A stretch of DNA of 64,000 nt, from contig NZ_RQVJ01000001.1 of assembly GCF_003999875.1 (NCBI RefSeq), forward strand, positions 1 through 64,000, written 5' to 3'. Position numbers and translations under genes: made by a program. The notes beneath the pieces were generated by a model. It did not search any database. It saw only the letters and a program-made list of their open reading frames with translations, and was not told the origin of the DNA. The stretch comes from Veillonella sp. 3310. GTDB lineage: Bacteria > Bacillota > Negativicutes > Veillonellales > Veillonellaceae. The stretch's first letter is position 1; every line of letters starts with the position of its first letter. This document shows positions 36,427 to 45,216 of the stretch, one piece after another.

Positions 36427-37868
36427 AATATGAAACAGTCGTAGGCCTTGAAGTTCATACTGAACTGAAAACAAATTCAAAAATATTCTGCTCCTGTACA
36501 ACGGCCTTTGGGGGCGACCACAATACACATGTATGCCCAACTTGCTTAGGTTTGCCAGGAACTATGCCTGTGTTTAACCAAAAAGTATTGGAATATGCTA
36601 TTAAAGTCGGTTTGGCATTGAATTGTGAAATTGTATTATTCAATAAATTTGACCGTAAAAACTATTATTATCCAGATTTGCCTAAAAACTGGCAAACCTC
36701 TCAATTTGATTTGCCTATCTGCGTAAATGGTCATCTTGATGTAGAAGTGAATGGAGAAACTCGTCGTATTCGCATCAATCGTATCCATATGGAAGAAGAT
36801 GCTGGTAAATTAGTTCACAGCGGTGCTACAATTTCTAGCTCGGATAGCTCCAATGTCGACTACAATCGTACTGGTGTACCATTGTTGGAAATCGTATCTG
36901 AACCAGATCTTCGTTCTGGGGAAGAAGCGCGTCAATATGTGGATAAAATCCGTGCCATTGTACAATACTTAGGTGTTTCTGATGGACGTATGGAAGAAGG
37001 TAGCTTGCGTTGTGATGCGAACATTTCTATCCGCCCTGTAGGGGAAACGAAGTTAGGTACAAAAACTGAAATCAAAAATATGAACTCCTTAACAGGGATC
37101 CAAAAAGGTATCGAATACGAAGCACTTCGTCAAGCGGAAGCATTGGAAGATGGAGAAGCCATCGTACAAGAAACTCGTACTTGGGACGATAGCAAAGGGA
37201 TTACTCTTTCCATGCGTAAGAAAGAGAAGGAAAATGACTATCGTTTCTTCCCAGAGCCAGATTTGGTACCTATCGTAGTAGATCCTAACTATGTAGAAGA
37301 GATTCGTCAATCCTTACCAGAATTGCCAGAAGCGAAACAACAACGCTTTATGGAATCCTACGGATTGTCCAGTGAAGATGCTCGCACATTGACAAGTCAA
37401 CGTGCTACAGCGGACTATTTCGATGCTGTCGTAGAGGCTGGAGCTGATGCAAAAACAGCATCTAACTGGATCATTGGTGATTTAGCAAAACTTGTGAATG
37501 ATGCTGGTATTTCCTATGCAGACAGCAAGGTACAGCCAGAACAATTAGCTGCAATGATTGGCTTAATTGAAAAAGGTACAATTTCTGGTAAAATTGCTAA
37601 ACAAGTCATTGTAAAAATGTTTGAAACTGGTAAAAATCCAGACAAAATCGTAGAAGAAGAAGGGTTAGTTCAAATTACCGATACAGGAGCTATTGAAGAA
37701 ATTGTAAAACAAGTCATTGCAGATAATCCTAAATCTGTGGAAGATTTCAAATCTGGTAAAGGTAAAGCTATCGGATTCTTGGTAGGCCAAGTGATGCGTG
37801 CCTCCAAGGGTAAAGCAAATCCTGGCGTCGTGAATGAATTGTTGGAAAAACATTTACAAGCTCTATAG
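36423..37868 (+). CDS. gatB: Asp/Glu-tRNA(Asn/Gln) amidotransferase subunit B
   Basis: 481 aa. The N-terminal catalytic cradle begins [15 protein letters not shown] and carries the zinc-site cysteines in FCSC and [11 protein letters not shown], followed by [14 protein letters not shown] and [10 protein letters not shown]. The C-terminal part is the YqeY-like tRNA-binding domain. It phosphorylates the mischarged Glu or Asp on tRNA and amidates it. Full length; last core gene of the operon. Confidence 0.97.
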   Translation: MKYETVVGLEVHTELKTNSKIFCSCTTAFGGDHNTHVCPTCLGLPGTMPVFNQKVLEYAIKVGLALNCEIVLFNKFDRKNYYYPDLPKNWQTSQFDLPICVNGHLDVEVNGETRRIRINRIHMEEDAGKLVHSGATISSSDSSNVDYNRTGVPLLEIVSEPDLRSGEEARQYVDKIRAIVQYLGVSDGRMEEGSLRCDANISIRPVGETKLGTKTEIKNMNSLTGIQKGIEYEALRQAEALEDGEAIVQETRTWDDSKGITLSMRKKEKENDYRFFPEPDLVPIVVDPNYVEEIRQSLPELPEAKQQRFMESYGLSSEDARTLTSQRATADYFDAVVEAGADAKTASNWIIGDLAKLVNDAGISYADSKVQPEQLAAMIGLIEKGTISGKIAKQVIVKMFETGKNPDKIVEEEGLVQITDTGAIEEIVKQVIADNPKSVEDFKSGKGKAIGFLVGQVMRASKGKANPGVVNELLEKHLQAL

Positions 37869-37876
37869 GAGTGACT

Positions 37877-38212
37877 ATGAGTCAAGAACAAAAGTATGAA
37901 GAAGGAACACGCGTTCTTTCAGAAGAAGAAGTACGTGATTTTGACGGAACAACTATTGATGAAGAGGGGCGTACATATGACGCTCCTCATCACCAATCTT
38001 CTCAACAGGAACAACAGGGTTTTCAAACTATTCCTAATATGAAGGTATTCTTGTGGAATGCCCTTAACTGGAAGTGGAAAGCAGGCTTAGCAGTAGCTGC
38101 AGCAGTGGTGATTGTAGCGCTATTTGTATTAGCCAAATTTATCATTGCTGGTGCTTTTGTGATTATCCTAGCGTGGTTATTGATGCGCTTGTTGGGAAAA
38201 CTATTTTTTTAA
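37877..38212 (+). CDS. Small membrane protein of unknown function
   Basis: 111 aa from ATG 37877 (TAGGAGTG upstream; GTG 37871 is unlikely). The first 50 residues are acidic and rich in Glu, Gln and His, probably disordered. Residues about 65-110 form two closely spaced hydrophobic helices (AVAAAVVIVALFVLAKF and AFVIILAWLLMRLLG). No family is recognised. It is eight bases after gatB and 25 before the PMT-type gene, so it is probably cotranscribed with both. Confidence 0.75.
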   Translation: MSQEQKYEEGTRVLSEEEVRDFDGTTIDEEGRTYDAPHHQSSQQEQQGFQTIPNMKVFLWNALNWKWKAGLAVAAAVVIVALFVLAKFIIAGAFVIILAWLLMRLLGKLFF

Positions 38213-38237
38213 ATCTGAATACAGAGGTTGTATTGCT

Positions 38238-39845
38238 ATGGAACAAACATTTTCATGGAAACGGTTTGCATGGCTAGGGATGGGAACGTTCTTGTTCTAC
38301 CTGTTTATGGCATGGGCGTTGCCTGTGACGGATACAGTGGAATCAAACTACGCTTTGTCTGCCGTGACCATGATGAAACATGGAGAGTTTTTGTCTCCTA
38401 TGATTTATGACATGTATTGGTATGATAAACCAATTATGGCATATTGGGGGCTTATACTGTCCTACTCTTTGTTTGGTATCTCTGATTTGGCTGCTCGATT
38501 GCCATCCATTGTCGTTTCTACTTGTGCAGTATTAGCGATGTATCGGATGGCTTTCAGTATATATCAAGTAGAACGGGTTGCCATGTGGAGTGCCATTGCC
38601 CTAGGAACGGCGTTAGAATTTTGGTACATCGGTCACGCTGTCGTAACGGATGGATATTTATTTCTCTTTTCCATGGGTATTTTTTATTATGTTTACCGAG
38701 GTATCACTGGTGAAAGTCATCGCCATATGATCTATGCGTATATTTTTGCTGGATTAGCGGTGCTTACCAAAGGTCCTGTAGGAATTGTGTTGCCAGGGAT
38801 TATTTTAATTCTTTACGTGGCCTTGAATCGCCGTATGGATTGGTTCAAATATGTTTTTTCTTGGAAAGGTATCCTTGCCTTTATTTTAGTCGTAGCACCT
38901 TGGTATGGCTATATGTACCATGTTCATGGTGATGCTTTTATACATGGTTTTTTAGGGCTCCATAATGTGACGAGAGCCACAGTACCAGAGCATCCGGAAC
39001 ATAATTGGTGGTATTTGTATTTTGCTTTGTTACCAATCTGCATAATGCCATGGACTAGTTTTGTGGTTCGTGGTATTAATGAACAGAAACATGCCTATAT
39101 TTGGTATTGGTCTATTTTCTGGCTTGTAGGCACCGTTCTGTTCTATACGTGTATGGCCACTAAATATATTACGTACACATTCATTATGCTGATTCCGTTG
39201 GCATTATGGGCAGGCATGGGCATTCATGTTTGTATAGAAGGATACAAAGAACGTAAGATGACGTGGAAGGTGTTTATCCTATATGCGTTGGGTGGAGTTC
39301 CATTTTTACTAGGATTAGTCATAGCGGGATTGAGCATGTCTTTGTCACATAGTGCGTATCTTTGGATAAGTTTAGCGGTAACAGTGGTGAGTTGTATCTA
39401 TGCCGCTAGTAAACGAACAGGGCATGTCTTAGTGTGTAGTATGGCAACTAGTGCTATCGTATTCTATTTAGCGTTAGTTCCTAATTTAGTACCAATTATG
39501 GAAGACCAATCTGGAAAAGTATTAGCTAATGAAGTGATGGCATTGGAGGGGGCTACGCCACTAGATGTGTATCAATATGGCAATTATCGCACGTCTTTGT
39601 CCTATTATTTAGGGCGGACGACTTCCTATATTCATTACAAAGAACATGAAAGTGTTTGGGAAGATGGGAAGAATATTATGCCTATGGTAAAACCTACTGA
39701 ATTGGCAAAAGATAGAGAGAAACTATCTCGGGCTTTAATTTATGTGCCCAATAAATACACAACGTATTTTAAAGAAACAAGTATTTATAACCAGGTTCAG
39801 CCTGTAGAAAAAGATTCTAGAGGGGTCTTTTACAAAGCGAAATAA
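38238..39845 (+). CDS. PMT/ArnT-like membrane glycosyltransferase
   Basis: 535 aa with about a dozen hydrophobic segments. The N-terminal half matches the GT39/GT83 PMT-2 domain: after the first helix comes TDTVESNYALSAVTMMKHGE with the acidic catalytic-loop residues, then YWYDKPIMAYWGL and AARLPSI. These enzymes use polyprenyl-phosphate sugars; ArnT moves aminoarabinose onto lipid A. The C-terminal 100 residues form a small soluble domain. The acceptor is not proven, but an EptA-like lipid A enzyme lies on the other side of the transposon. A hairpin ends the unit. Confidence 0.82.
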   Translation: MEQTFSWKRFAWLGMGTFLFYLFMAWALPVTDTVESNYALSAVTMMKHGEFLSPMIYDMYWYDKPIMAYWGLILSYSLFGISDLAARLPSIVVSTCAVLAMYRMAFSIYQVERVAMWSAIALGTALEFWYIGHAVVTDGYLFLFSMGIFYYVYRGITGESHRHMIYAYIFAGLAVLTKGPVGIVLPGIILILYVALNRRMDWFKYVFSWKGILAFILVVAPWYGYMYHVHGDAFIHGFLGLHNVTRATVPEHPEHNWWYLYFALLPICIMPWTSFVVRGINEQKHAYIWYWSIFWLVGTVLFYTCMATKYITYTFIMLIPLALWAGMGIHVCIEGYKERKMTWKVFILYALGGVPFLLGLVIAGLSMSLSHSAYLWISLAVTVVSCIYAASKRTGHVLVCSMATSAIVFYLALVPNLVPIMEDQSGKVLANEVMALEGATPLDVYQYGNYRTSLSYYLGRTTSYIHYKEHESVWEDGKNIMPMVKPTELAKDREKLSRALIYVPNKYTTYFKETSIYNQVQPVEKDSRGVFYKAK

Positions 39846-39857
39846 TGGTAACCATAG

Positions 39858-39890
39858 TATTGGGGATGCTCCTAGGGAGTGTCCCCAATA
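39858..39890 (+). terminator. hairpin terminator after PMT-like gene
   Basis: TATTGGGGA (39858-39866) pairs with TCCCCAATA (39882-39890). The T tract behind it (TATTTCTGTT) is imperfect. Confidence 0.6.
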
Positions 39891-39996
39891 TATTTCTGTT
39901 ACTATAGGACAGGCGGCATGAGACCTACATTCAAGGAATATTGTATGACTCGATAATAAATGAAGGAGGACAGAGAAAGCGATTCTAAAAGGCTTA

Positions 39997-40002
39997 TGTT
40001 TA
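39997..40002. repeat. left 6-bp flank of the Tn916-like element
   Basis: TGTTTA directly precedes the left end of the element and is repeated at 58038-58043 directly after its right end. Tn916 elements carry 6-bp coupling sequences at their ends; the two flanks are usually different, here they are identical. Confidence 0.65.
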
Positions 40003-40080
40003 AGTATAAAAATAGCATAAAAATCTAGTTATCCGCATAAAAACTGGACTTATCACACTTTATCAAGGTCAAAACCACTC

Positions 40081-40106
40081 AATTTACTACTAATTTACTA
40101 CTTATG
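40081..40106. promoter_or_regulatory. left integrase arm-binding repeats (DR-2 type)
   Basis: AATTTACTACTAATTTACTACTT contains two copies of the TTTACTACT motif that the N-terminal domain of Tn916 integrase binds near the element ends. The matching right-hand pair is at 57880-57906. Confidence 0.7.
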
Positions 40107-40246
40107 AATGAGCTTTGATACGACGATTTATCCTTGAAAAGTGAAGATATAAAGATACTTCCAATAAAATTTGAATATTTAATAGGTAGACACTTCAAAA
40201 AATGAGGTGTCTATTTTTTTACCCGATTTTGAAAGGAAGTGAACTT

Positions 40247-40321
40247 ATGAAAACAAAAAATCAAGAATCAAAAGGTCGTTCCCCACTCTTTAAGACCATC
40301 AAACATTCATTCAGCCAATAA
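40247..40321 (+). CDS. Tn916 Orf24-like small protein
   Basis: 24 aa, basic (MKTKNQESKGRSPLFKTIKH...), with GAAAGGAAG before the start. It stands at the position of orf24 at the left end of Tn916. Function unknown; too short for a domain. The next gene follows after 22 bases. Confidence 0.6.
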   Translation: MKTKNQESKGRSPLFKTIKHSFSQ

Positions 40322-40343
40322 AAAAGAAAGGATAGGTAAAAAT

Positions 40344-40658
40344 ATGGAACTTAAATTTGTGATTCCCAACATGGAAAAAACATTCGGCAATTTAGAATTT
40401 GCTGGCGAGGATAAAGTCGTTCAGCGAAGAATCAACGGACGGCTAACTGTCTTATCAAGAAGCTATAATCTCTATTCTGATGTTCAAAGAGCAGATGATA
40501 TTGTGGTGGTGCTTCCTGCTGAAGCTGGCGAAAAACATTTCGGCTTTGAGGAACGTGTGAAGTTAGTCAATCCACGTATTACCGCAGAGGGCTACAAAAT
40601 CGGCACTCGTGGTTTTACAAATTACCTTTTACATGCTGACGACATGATAAAAGAATAA
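40344..40658 (+). CDS. Tn916 Orf23, YdcP-family protein
   Basis: 104 aa; GAAAGGATAGG upstream. A member of the YdcP/DUF961 family found in Tn916 and ICEBs1-like elements, with the typical MELKFVIPNMEKTFGNLEFA opening. It resembles the following orf22 product, and the pair probably arose by duplication. These proteins are conserved at the head of conjugation operons and are thought to act in transfer, possibly as MobT/oriT accessory proteins. Confidence 0.9.
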   Translation: MELKFVIPNMEKTFGNLEFAGEDKVVQRRINGRLTVLSRSYNLYSDVQRADDIVVVLPAEAGEKHFGFEERVKLVNPRITAEGYKIGTRGFTNYLLHADDMIKE

Positions 40659-40673
40659 AGAAAGAGAGGAAAA

Positions 40674-41060
40674 ATGATGAGATTAGCAAATGGCATTGTA
40701 TTAGATAAAGACACGACTTTTGGAGAATTGAAATTCTCTGCTCTACGTCGTGAAGTGAGAATCCAAAATGAAGACGGGTCGGTTTCAGATGAAATCAAGG
40801 AACGTACCTATGACTTAAAATCCAAAGGACAAGGACGCATGATTCAAGTAAGTATTCCTGCCAGCGTGCCTTTGAAAGAGTTTGATTATAACGCACGGGT
40901 GGAACTTATCAATCCCATTGCGGACACCGTTGCTACTGCCACCTATCAAGGAGCAGATGTTGACTGGTATATCAAGGCAGACGATATTGTGCTGACAAAG
41001 GATTCTAGTTCATTCAAAGCTCAACCACAAGCAAAGAAAGAACCGACACAAGACAAATAG
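40674..41060 (+). CDS. Tn916 Orf22, YdcP-family protein
   Basis: 128 aa; GAGAGGA upstream, with two successive ATG codons. Same YdcP/DUF961 fold as orf23, with DTTFGELKFSALRREVR near the N terminus and DWYIKADDI near the C terminus, followed by a polar tail. Likely an accessory factor for processing at oriT. It is 15 bases after orf23 and 28 before the coupling protein gene. Confidence 0.9.
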   Translation: MMRLANGIVLDKDTTFGELKFSALRREVRIQNEDGSVSDEIKERTYDLKSKGQGRMIQVSIPASVPLKEFDYNARVELINPIADTVATATYQGADVDWYIKADDIVLTKDSSSFKAQPQAKKEPTQDK

Positions 41061-41088
41061 TCGCTAGGTAGAAAGGAGACTTTTTCGC

Positions 41089-42474
41089 ATGAAACAGCGT
41101 GGTAAAAGGATTCGCCCATCTGGTAAAGATTTAGTCTTTCATTTTACGATAGCGTCACTCCTGCCTGTTTTCCTGCTGGTTGTCGGACTGTTTCATGTGA
41201 AGACAATCCAGCAGATCAACTGGCAGGATTTTAACCTATCACAAGCAGATAAGATTGACATTCCCTATTTAATTATCAGTTTCAGTGTCGCAATTCTTAT
41301 CTGCTTGCTGGTAGCGTTTGTATTCAAACGGGTTCGCTATGATACGGTTAAACAACTTTACCACCGTCAAAAACTGGCAAAGATGATACTTGAAAACAAG
41401 TGGTATGAATCTGAACAGGTCAAAACAGAGGGTTTCTTTAAAGATAGTGCTGGTCGTACAAAGGAAAAGATAACCTACTTCCCTAAAATGTATTATCGAC
41501 TTAAAAATGGCTTGATACAGATACGGGTGGAAATCACGCTGGGAAAATATCAAGACCAACTCTTACACTTGGAAAAGAAATTAGAGAGTGGCTTGTACTG
41601 TGAGCTGACGGATAAAGAGTTAAAGGATTCCTATGTGGAATATACTTTGCTCTATGACACCATAGCCAGTCGTATTTCTATTGATGAAGTAGAAGCTAAA
41701 GATGGTAAACTTCGCTTAATGAAAAACGTATGGTGGGAATATGATAAGCTCCCTCATATGTTGATTGCTGGTGGTACAGGTGGCGGTAAAACTTACTTTA
41801 TACTGACACTGATTGAAGCCTTGTTTCATACAGATTCAAAACTGTATATTCTTGACCCGAAAAATGCTGACCTTGCGGACTTAGGTTCTGTGATGGCAAA
41901 TGTCTACTATAGAAAAGAAGACTTGCTTTCTTGCATTGAAACATTCTATGAAGAAATGATGAAACGTAGTGAGGAAATGAAGCAGATGAAGAACTATAAG
42001 ACTGGCAAAAATTATGCTTACTTAGGTCTCCCGGCACACTTCTTAATCTTTGATGAATACGTCGCTTTCATGGAAATGCTGGGAACAAAAGAAAACACCG
42101 CAGTTATGAATAAGCTGAAACAGATTGTCATGTTAGGTCGTCAAGCTGGCTTCTTTCTAATACTGGCTTGTCAACGTCCAGACGCAAAATATTTAGGCGA
42201 CGGAATCCGTGATCAGTTTAATTTCAGAGTGGCTTTAGGTCGTATGTCTGAAATGGGCTATGGCATGATGTTTGGCAGTGACGTACAAAAGGATTTCTTC
42301 TTAAAGCGAATCAAAGGTCGTGGCTATGTTGATGTAGGAACAAGTGTCATATCAGAGTTTTATACTCCCCTTGTACCAAAAGGATATGATTTCTTGGAGG
42401 AAATTAAAAAGTTATCCAACAGCAGACAGTCCACGCAGGCGACGTGCGAAGCGGAAGTCGCAGGTGTGGACTGA
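41089..42474 (+). CDS. Tn916 Orf21, FtsK/SpoIIIE-type coupling protein
   Basis: 461 aa with GAAAGGAGA upstream. Two N-terminal transmembrane segments (about residues 18-38 and 60-82) precede an FtsK-type motor: Walker A GGTGGGKTYFIL (about residues 227-238), Walker B HFLIFDEYVA and a conserved ILACQRPD motif. As the VirD4-type coupling protein it brings the MobT-bound, nicked strand from oriT (immediately downstream) to the transfer channel. Confidence 0.93.
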   Translation: MKQRGKRIRPSGKDLVFHFTIASLLPVFLLVVGLFHVKTIQQINWQDFNLSQADKIDIPYLIISFSVAILICLLVAFVFKRVRYDTVKQLYHRQKLAKMILENKWYESEQVKTEGFFKDSAGRTKEKITYFPKMYYRLKNGLIQIRVEITLGKYQDQLLHLEKKLESGLYCELTDKELKDSYVEYTLLYDTIASRISIDEVEAKDGKLRLMKNVWWEYDKLPHMLIAGGTGGGKTYFILTLIEALFHTDSKLYILDPKNADLADLGSVMANVYYRKEDLLSCIETFYEEMMKRSEEMKQMKNYKTGKNYAYLGLPAHFLIFDEYVAFMEMLGTKENTAVMNKLKQIVMLGRQAGFFLILACQRPDAKYLGDGIRDQFNFRVALGRMSEMGYGMMFGSDVQKDFFLKRIKGRGYVDVGTSVISEFYTPLVPKGYDFLEEIKKLSNSRQSTQATCEAEVAGVD

Positions 42475-42479
42475 TCTTG

Positions 42480-42560
42480 CTGGCTGGTGTGGCAATAGCC
42501 ACGCCAGCACTTAACCCCCCGTATCTAACAGGGGGGTACAAATCGACAGGAAACAGTCAA
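42480..42560 (+). promoter_or_regulatory. oriT of the Tn916-like element
   Basis: Two inverted repeats lie between orf21 and orf20, the known oriT position: GCTGGTGTGGC/GCCACGCCAGC (42483-42508, one mismatch) and CCCCCC/GGGGGG around GTATCTAACA (42515-42536), followed by TACAAATCGACAGG. The exact nick site cannot be told by reading. Confidence 0.8.
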
Positions 42561-42607
42561 AAAAACATTAGAAAATCCTTTGGTTACAAGGGATTTACAA
42601 AATTTCA

Positions 42608-42649
42608 GCGTATGTCAAATGGGCTTTAAAAGTTGACATACGCCTTTTT
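42608..42649 (+). terminator. terminator-like hairpin before orf20
   Basis: GCGTATGTCAA (42608-42618) pairs perfectly with TTGACATACGC (42633-42643), followed by CTTTTTG. It stands directly upstream of orf20 and could reduce read-through from orf21. Confidence 0.65.
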
Positions 42650-42651
42650 GA

Positions 42652-43857
42652 TTGGAGGGATTTTTACTGAATGAACAAACTTGGTTACAGCATTTAAAAG
42701 AAAAACGCTTGGCTTATGGACTATCTCAAAACCGTTTAGCTGTTGCGACTGGTATTACAAGGCAGTATCTAAGCGATATTGAAACAGGAAAAGTCAAGCC
42801 ATCAGAGGATTTACAGCAGTCCCTTTGGGAAGCTCTGGAACGCTTCAATCCCGACGCTCCCCTTGAAATGCTGTTTGATTATGTAAGGATTCGCTTTCCG
42901 ACAACAGACGTACAGCAGGTGGTCGAAAACATCTTACAACTGAAACTGTCCTATTTTCTTCATGAGGACTATGGTTTCTATTCTTATTCAGAGCATTATG
43001 CTTTAGGCGACATATTCGTCCTTTGCTCCCATGAACTGGACAAAGGAGTTCTGGTGGAATTGAAAGGTCGTGGGTGCAGACAATTTGAAAGCTATCTTCT
43101 GGCACAACAAAGAAGCTGGTATGAGTTCTTTATGGACGTTTTGGTGGCTGGCGGTGTGATGAAACGCCTTGACCTTGCCATTAACGATAAGACAGGGATT
43201 TTGAATATCCCTGTACTCACTGAAAAGTGCCAACAGGAAGAATGTATCTCCGTCTTCCGCAGTTTTAAAAGCTATCGCAGTGGCGAACTGGTACGCAAAG
43301 AGGAAAAGGAATGTATGGGAAACACCCTCTATATCGGTTCATTACAAAGTGAAGTTTATTTCTGTATCTATGAAAAGGACTACGAGCAGTACAAGAAAAA
43401 TGATATTCCCATTGAAGACGCAGAAGTAAAAAACCGTTTTGAGATTCGATTGAAAAATGAGCGTGCCTATTATGCAGTCCGTGATTTACTCGTCTATGAC
43501 AATCCAGAGCATACCGTCTTTAAAATTATCAATCGGTATATCCGTTTTGTAGATAAAGACGATTCCAAACCTCGTTCTGATTGGAAACTGAATGAAGAAT
43601 GGGCTTGGTTTATTGGGAACAATCGTGAACGATTAAAACTAACCACAAAACCAGAGCCTTACTCCTTCCAAAGGACGCTGAACTGGCTATCTCATCAAGT
43701 TGCCCCGACCTTAAAGGTTGCGATTAAACTTGATGAAATCAACCAGACGCAGGTTGTAAAAGACATTCTCGACCATGCGAAACTGACAGACCGACACAAG
43801 CAGATTTTGAAGCAACAGTCAGTAAAAGAACAGGACGTGATAACAACAAAAAAATAA
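42652..43857 (+). CDS. Tn916 Orf20, MobT relaxase
   Basis: 401 aa in the reading usually annotated. An N-terminal helix-turn-helix (LAVATGITRQYLSDIETGKV) precedes a Rep_trans-type domain of the rolling-circle initiator superfamily. It nicks oriT just upstream and starts transfer and element replication. The start is odd: the TTG at 42652 precedes the only ribosome-binding site (GGAGG 42655-42659), while the codon at the ideal distance after it is CTG (42667). No in-frame ATG is near, so the true start may be CTG. Confidence 0.92.
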   Translation: MEGFLLNEQTWLQHLKEKRLAYGLSQNRLAVATGITRQYLSDIETGKVKPSEDLQQSLWEALERFNPDAPLEMLFDYVRIRFPTTDVQQVVENILQLKLSYFLHEDYGFYSYSEHYALGDIFVLCSHELDKGVLVELKGRGCRQFESYLLAQQRSWYEFFMDVLVAGGVMKRLDLAINDKTGILNIPVLTEKCQQEECISVFRSFKSYRSGELVRKEEKECMGNTLYIGSLQSEVYFCIYEKDYEQYKKNDIPIEDAEVKNRFEIRLKNERAYYAVRDLLVYDNPEHTVFKIINRYIRFVDKDDSKPRSDWKLNEEWAWFIGNNRERLKLTTKPEPYSFQRTLNWLSHQVAPTLKVAIKLDEINQTQVVKDILDHAKLTDRHKQILKQQSVKEQDVITTKK

Positions 43858-43899
43858 CTCAAATACAAATTCATTGAATATAGAGAGGAGAACATTTTT

Positions 43900-44121
43900 A
43901 TGAATTTTGGACAAAACCTTTATAACTGGTTTCTATCAAACGCTCAATCACTGGTGCTTTTAGCAATCGTTGTGATTGGCTTGTATCTTGGCTTCAAGCG
44001 TGAGTTTAGCAAACTGATTGGCTTTTTAATTATTGCGATTATTGCGGTTGGCTTAGTCTTCAACGCTGCTGGAGTAAAAGACATTTTACTAGAGCTATTC
44101 AATCGCATTATTGGTGCTTAA
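43900..44121 (+). CDS. Tn916 Orf19, small membrane protein
   Basis: 73 aa; AGAGAGGAG upstream. Two hydrophobic helices (about residues 14-33 and 39-58) joined by a short basic loop (FKREFSKLIG). It matches Orf19 (TcpD/VirB-like small protein) of Tn916 by position and topology. Such small membrane proteins belong to the mating channel. A 116-base gap with no clear feature separates it from orf18. Confidence 0.85.
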   Translation: MNFGQNLYNWFLSNAQSLVLLAIVVIGLYLGFKREFSKLIGFLIIAIIAVGLVFNAAGVKDILLELFNRIIGA

Positions 44122-44237
44122 ATAAAACCGTTCTTTTGTGGAATATAAGTGGTTTTCTTATGTTCCGCAAAGGAATGGTACACCAAACGAAGTGCGGTAG
44201 GGATTTTTGAATCTCTACAAAGAAAGGACGTGAATAT

Positions 44238-44735
44238 ATGGACGATATGCAAGTCTATATTGCGAATTTAGGCAAATACAATGAGGGCGAATTGGTCGGT
44301 GCGTGGTTTACCTTTCCCATTGACTTTGAGGAAGTCAAAGAGAAAATCGGCTTGAATGATGAATATGAGGAATACGCCATTCATGACTACGAGTTACCCT
44401 TTACGGTTGACGAATACACTTCCATTGGCGAACTCAATCGACTATGGGAAATGGTATCGGAATTACCCGAAGAATTACAATCGGAGCTATCTGCTCTGCT
44501 CACTCATTTTTCAAGCATTGAAGAACTAAGCGAACATCAAGAGGATATTATCATTCATTCCGATTGTGATGATATGTATGACGTGGCACGCTACTACATT
44601 GAAGAAACGGGTGCTTTAGGCGAAGTACCAGCTAGTCTTCAAAACTATATTGATTATCAAGCCTATGGTCGGGATTTAGACCTTTCAGGAACGTTTATCT
44701 CAACCAATCATGGGATTTTTGAAATCGTCTATTAA
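44238..44735 (+). CDS. ardA: Tn916 Orf18, ArdA antirestriction protein
   Basis: 165 aa; AGAAAGGACG upstream. Very acidic, typical of ArdA, which mimics a bent B-form DNA as a dimer and so blocks type I restriction enzymes during entry into a new host. It begins with VYIANLGKYNEGELVGAWF, conserved in the family. The neighbouring DpnII system is type II, which ArdA is not expected to block strongly. Confidence 0.93.
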   Translation: MDDMQVYIANLGKYNEGELVGAWFTFPIDFEEVKEKIGLNDEYEEYAIHDYELPFTVDEYTSIGELNRLWEMVSELPEELQSELSALLTHFSSIEELSEHQEDIIIHSDCDDMYDVARYYIEETGALGEVPASLQNYIDYQAYGRDLDLSGTFISTNHGIFEIVY

Positions 44736-44823
44736 ATCTGTCGGTACATTACTACTGGCAGATTTTCTATTTTACGGGGTGGCTCAATCAGCTACCCCTA
44801 TTTTTTATGAAAGGATTGATTAC

Positions 44824-45216
44824 ATGAAGAAAATACGAAGCTATACCAGTATCTGGTCTGTGGAAAAGGTACTGTATTCTATCAATGATTTTAGACTTCC
44901 GTTTCCCATAACCTTTACGCAAATGACATGGTTTGTCGTGTCACTCTTTGCAGTGATGATACTTGGCAACTTGCCCCCTCTTTCCATGATAGAGGGAGCA
45001 TTTCTCAAATACTTTGGGATTCCTGTGGCTTTCACATGGTTTATGTCTACAAAAACTTTTGATGGTAAAAAGCCTTATGGATTTTTGAAGTCTGTCATTG
45101 CTTATGCACTGCGACCAAAGCTGACCTATGCAGGAAAAAAAGTAACGCTTGGCAGAAACCAGCCACAAGAAGCCATTACAGCAGTTAGGAGTGAATTTTA
45201 TGGCATATCCAATTAA
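44824..45216 (+). CDS. Tn916 Orf17, TcpE-family membrane protein
   Basis: 130 aa from ATG 44824 (GAAAGGATTG upstream). An in-frame ATG at 44710, overlapping ardA, would add 38 residues but has no ribosome-binding site. Two hydrophobic segments (about residues 38-80) lie in the middle. TcpE proteins are part of the transfer channel in Gram-positive conjugation. The gene overlaps orf16 by 17 bases. Confidence 0.85.
   Translation: MKKIRSYTSIWSVEKVLYSINDFRLPFPITFTQMTWFVVSLFAVMILGNLPPLSMIEGAFLKYFGIPVAFTWFMSTKTFDGKKPYGFLKSVIAYALRPKLTYAGKKVTLGRNQPQEAITAVRSEFYGISN

Noticed and set aside
44238-44735. Idea that ArdA of the transposon neutralises the DpnII system of the island
   Set aside because: ArdA is known to act on type I enzymes that wrap long DNA; DpnII is a simple type II enzyme, so the pairing is probably coincidental.
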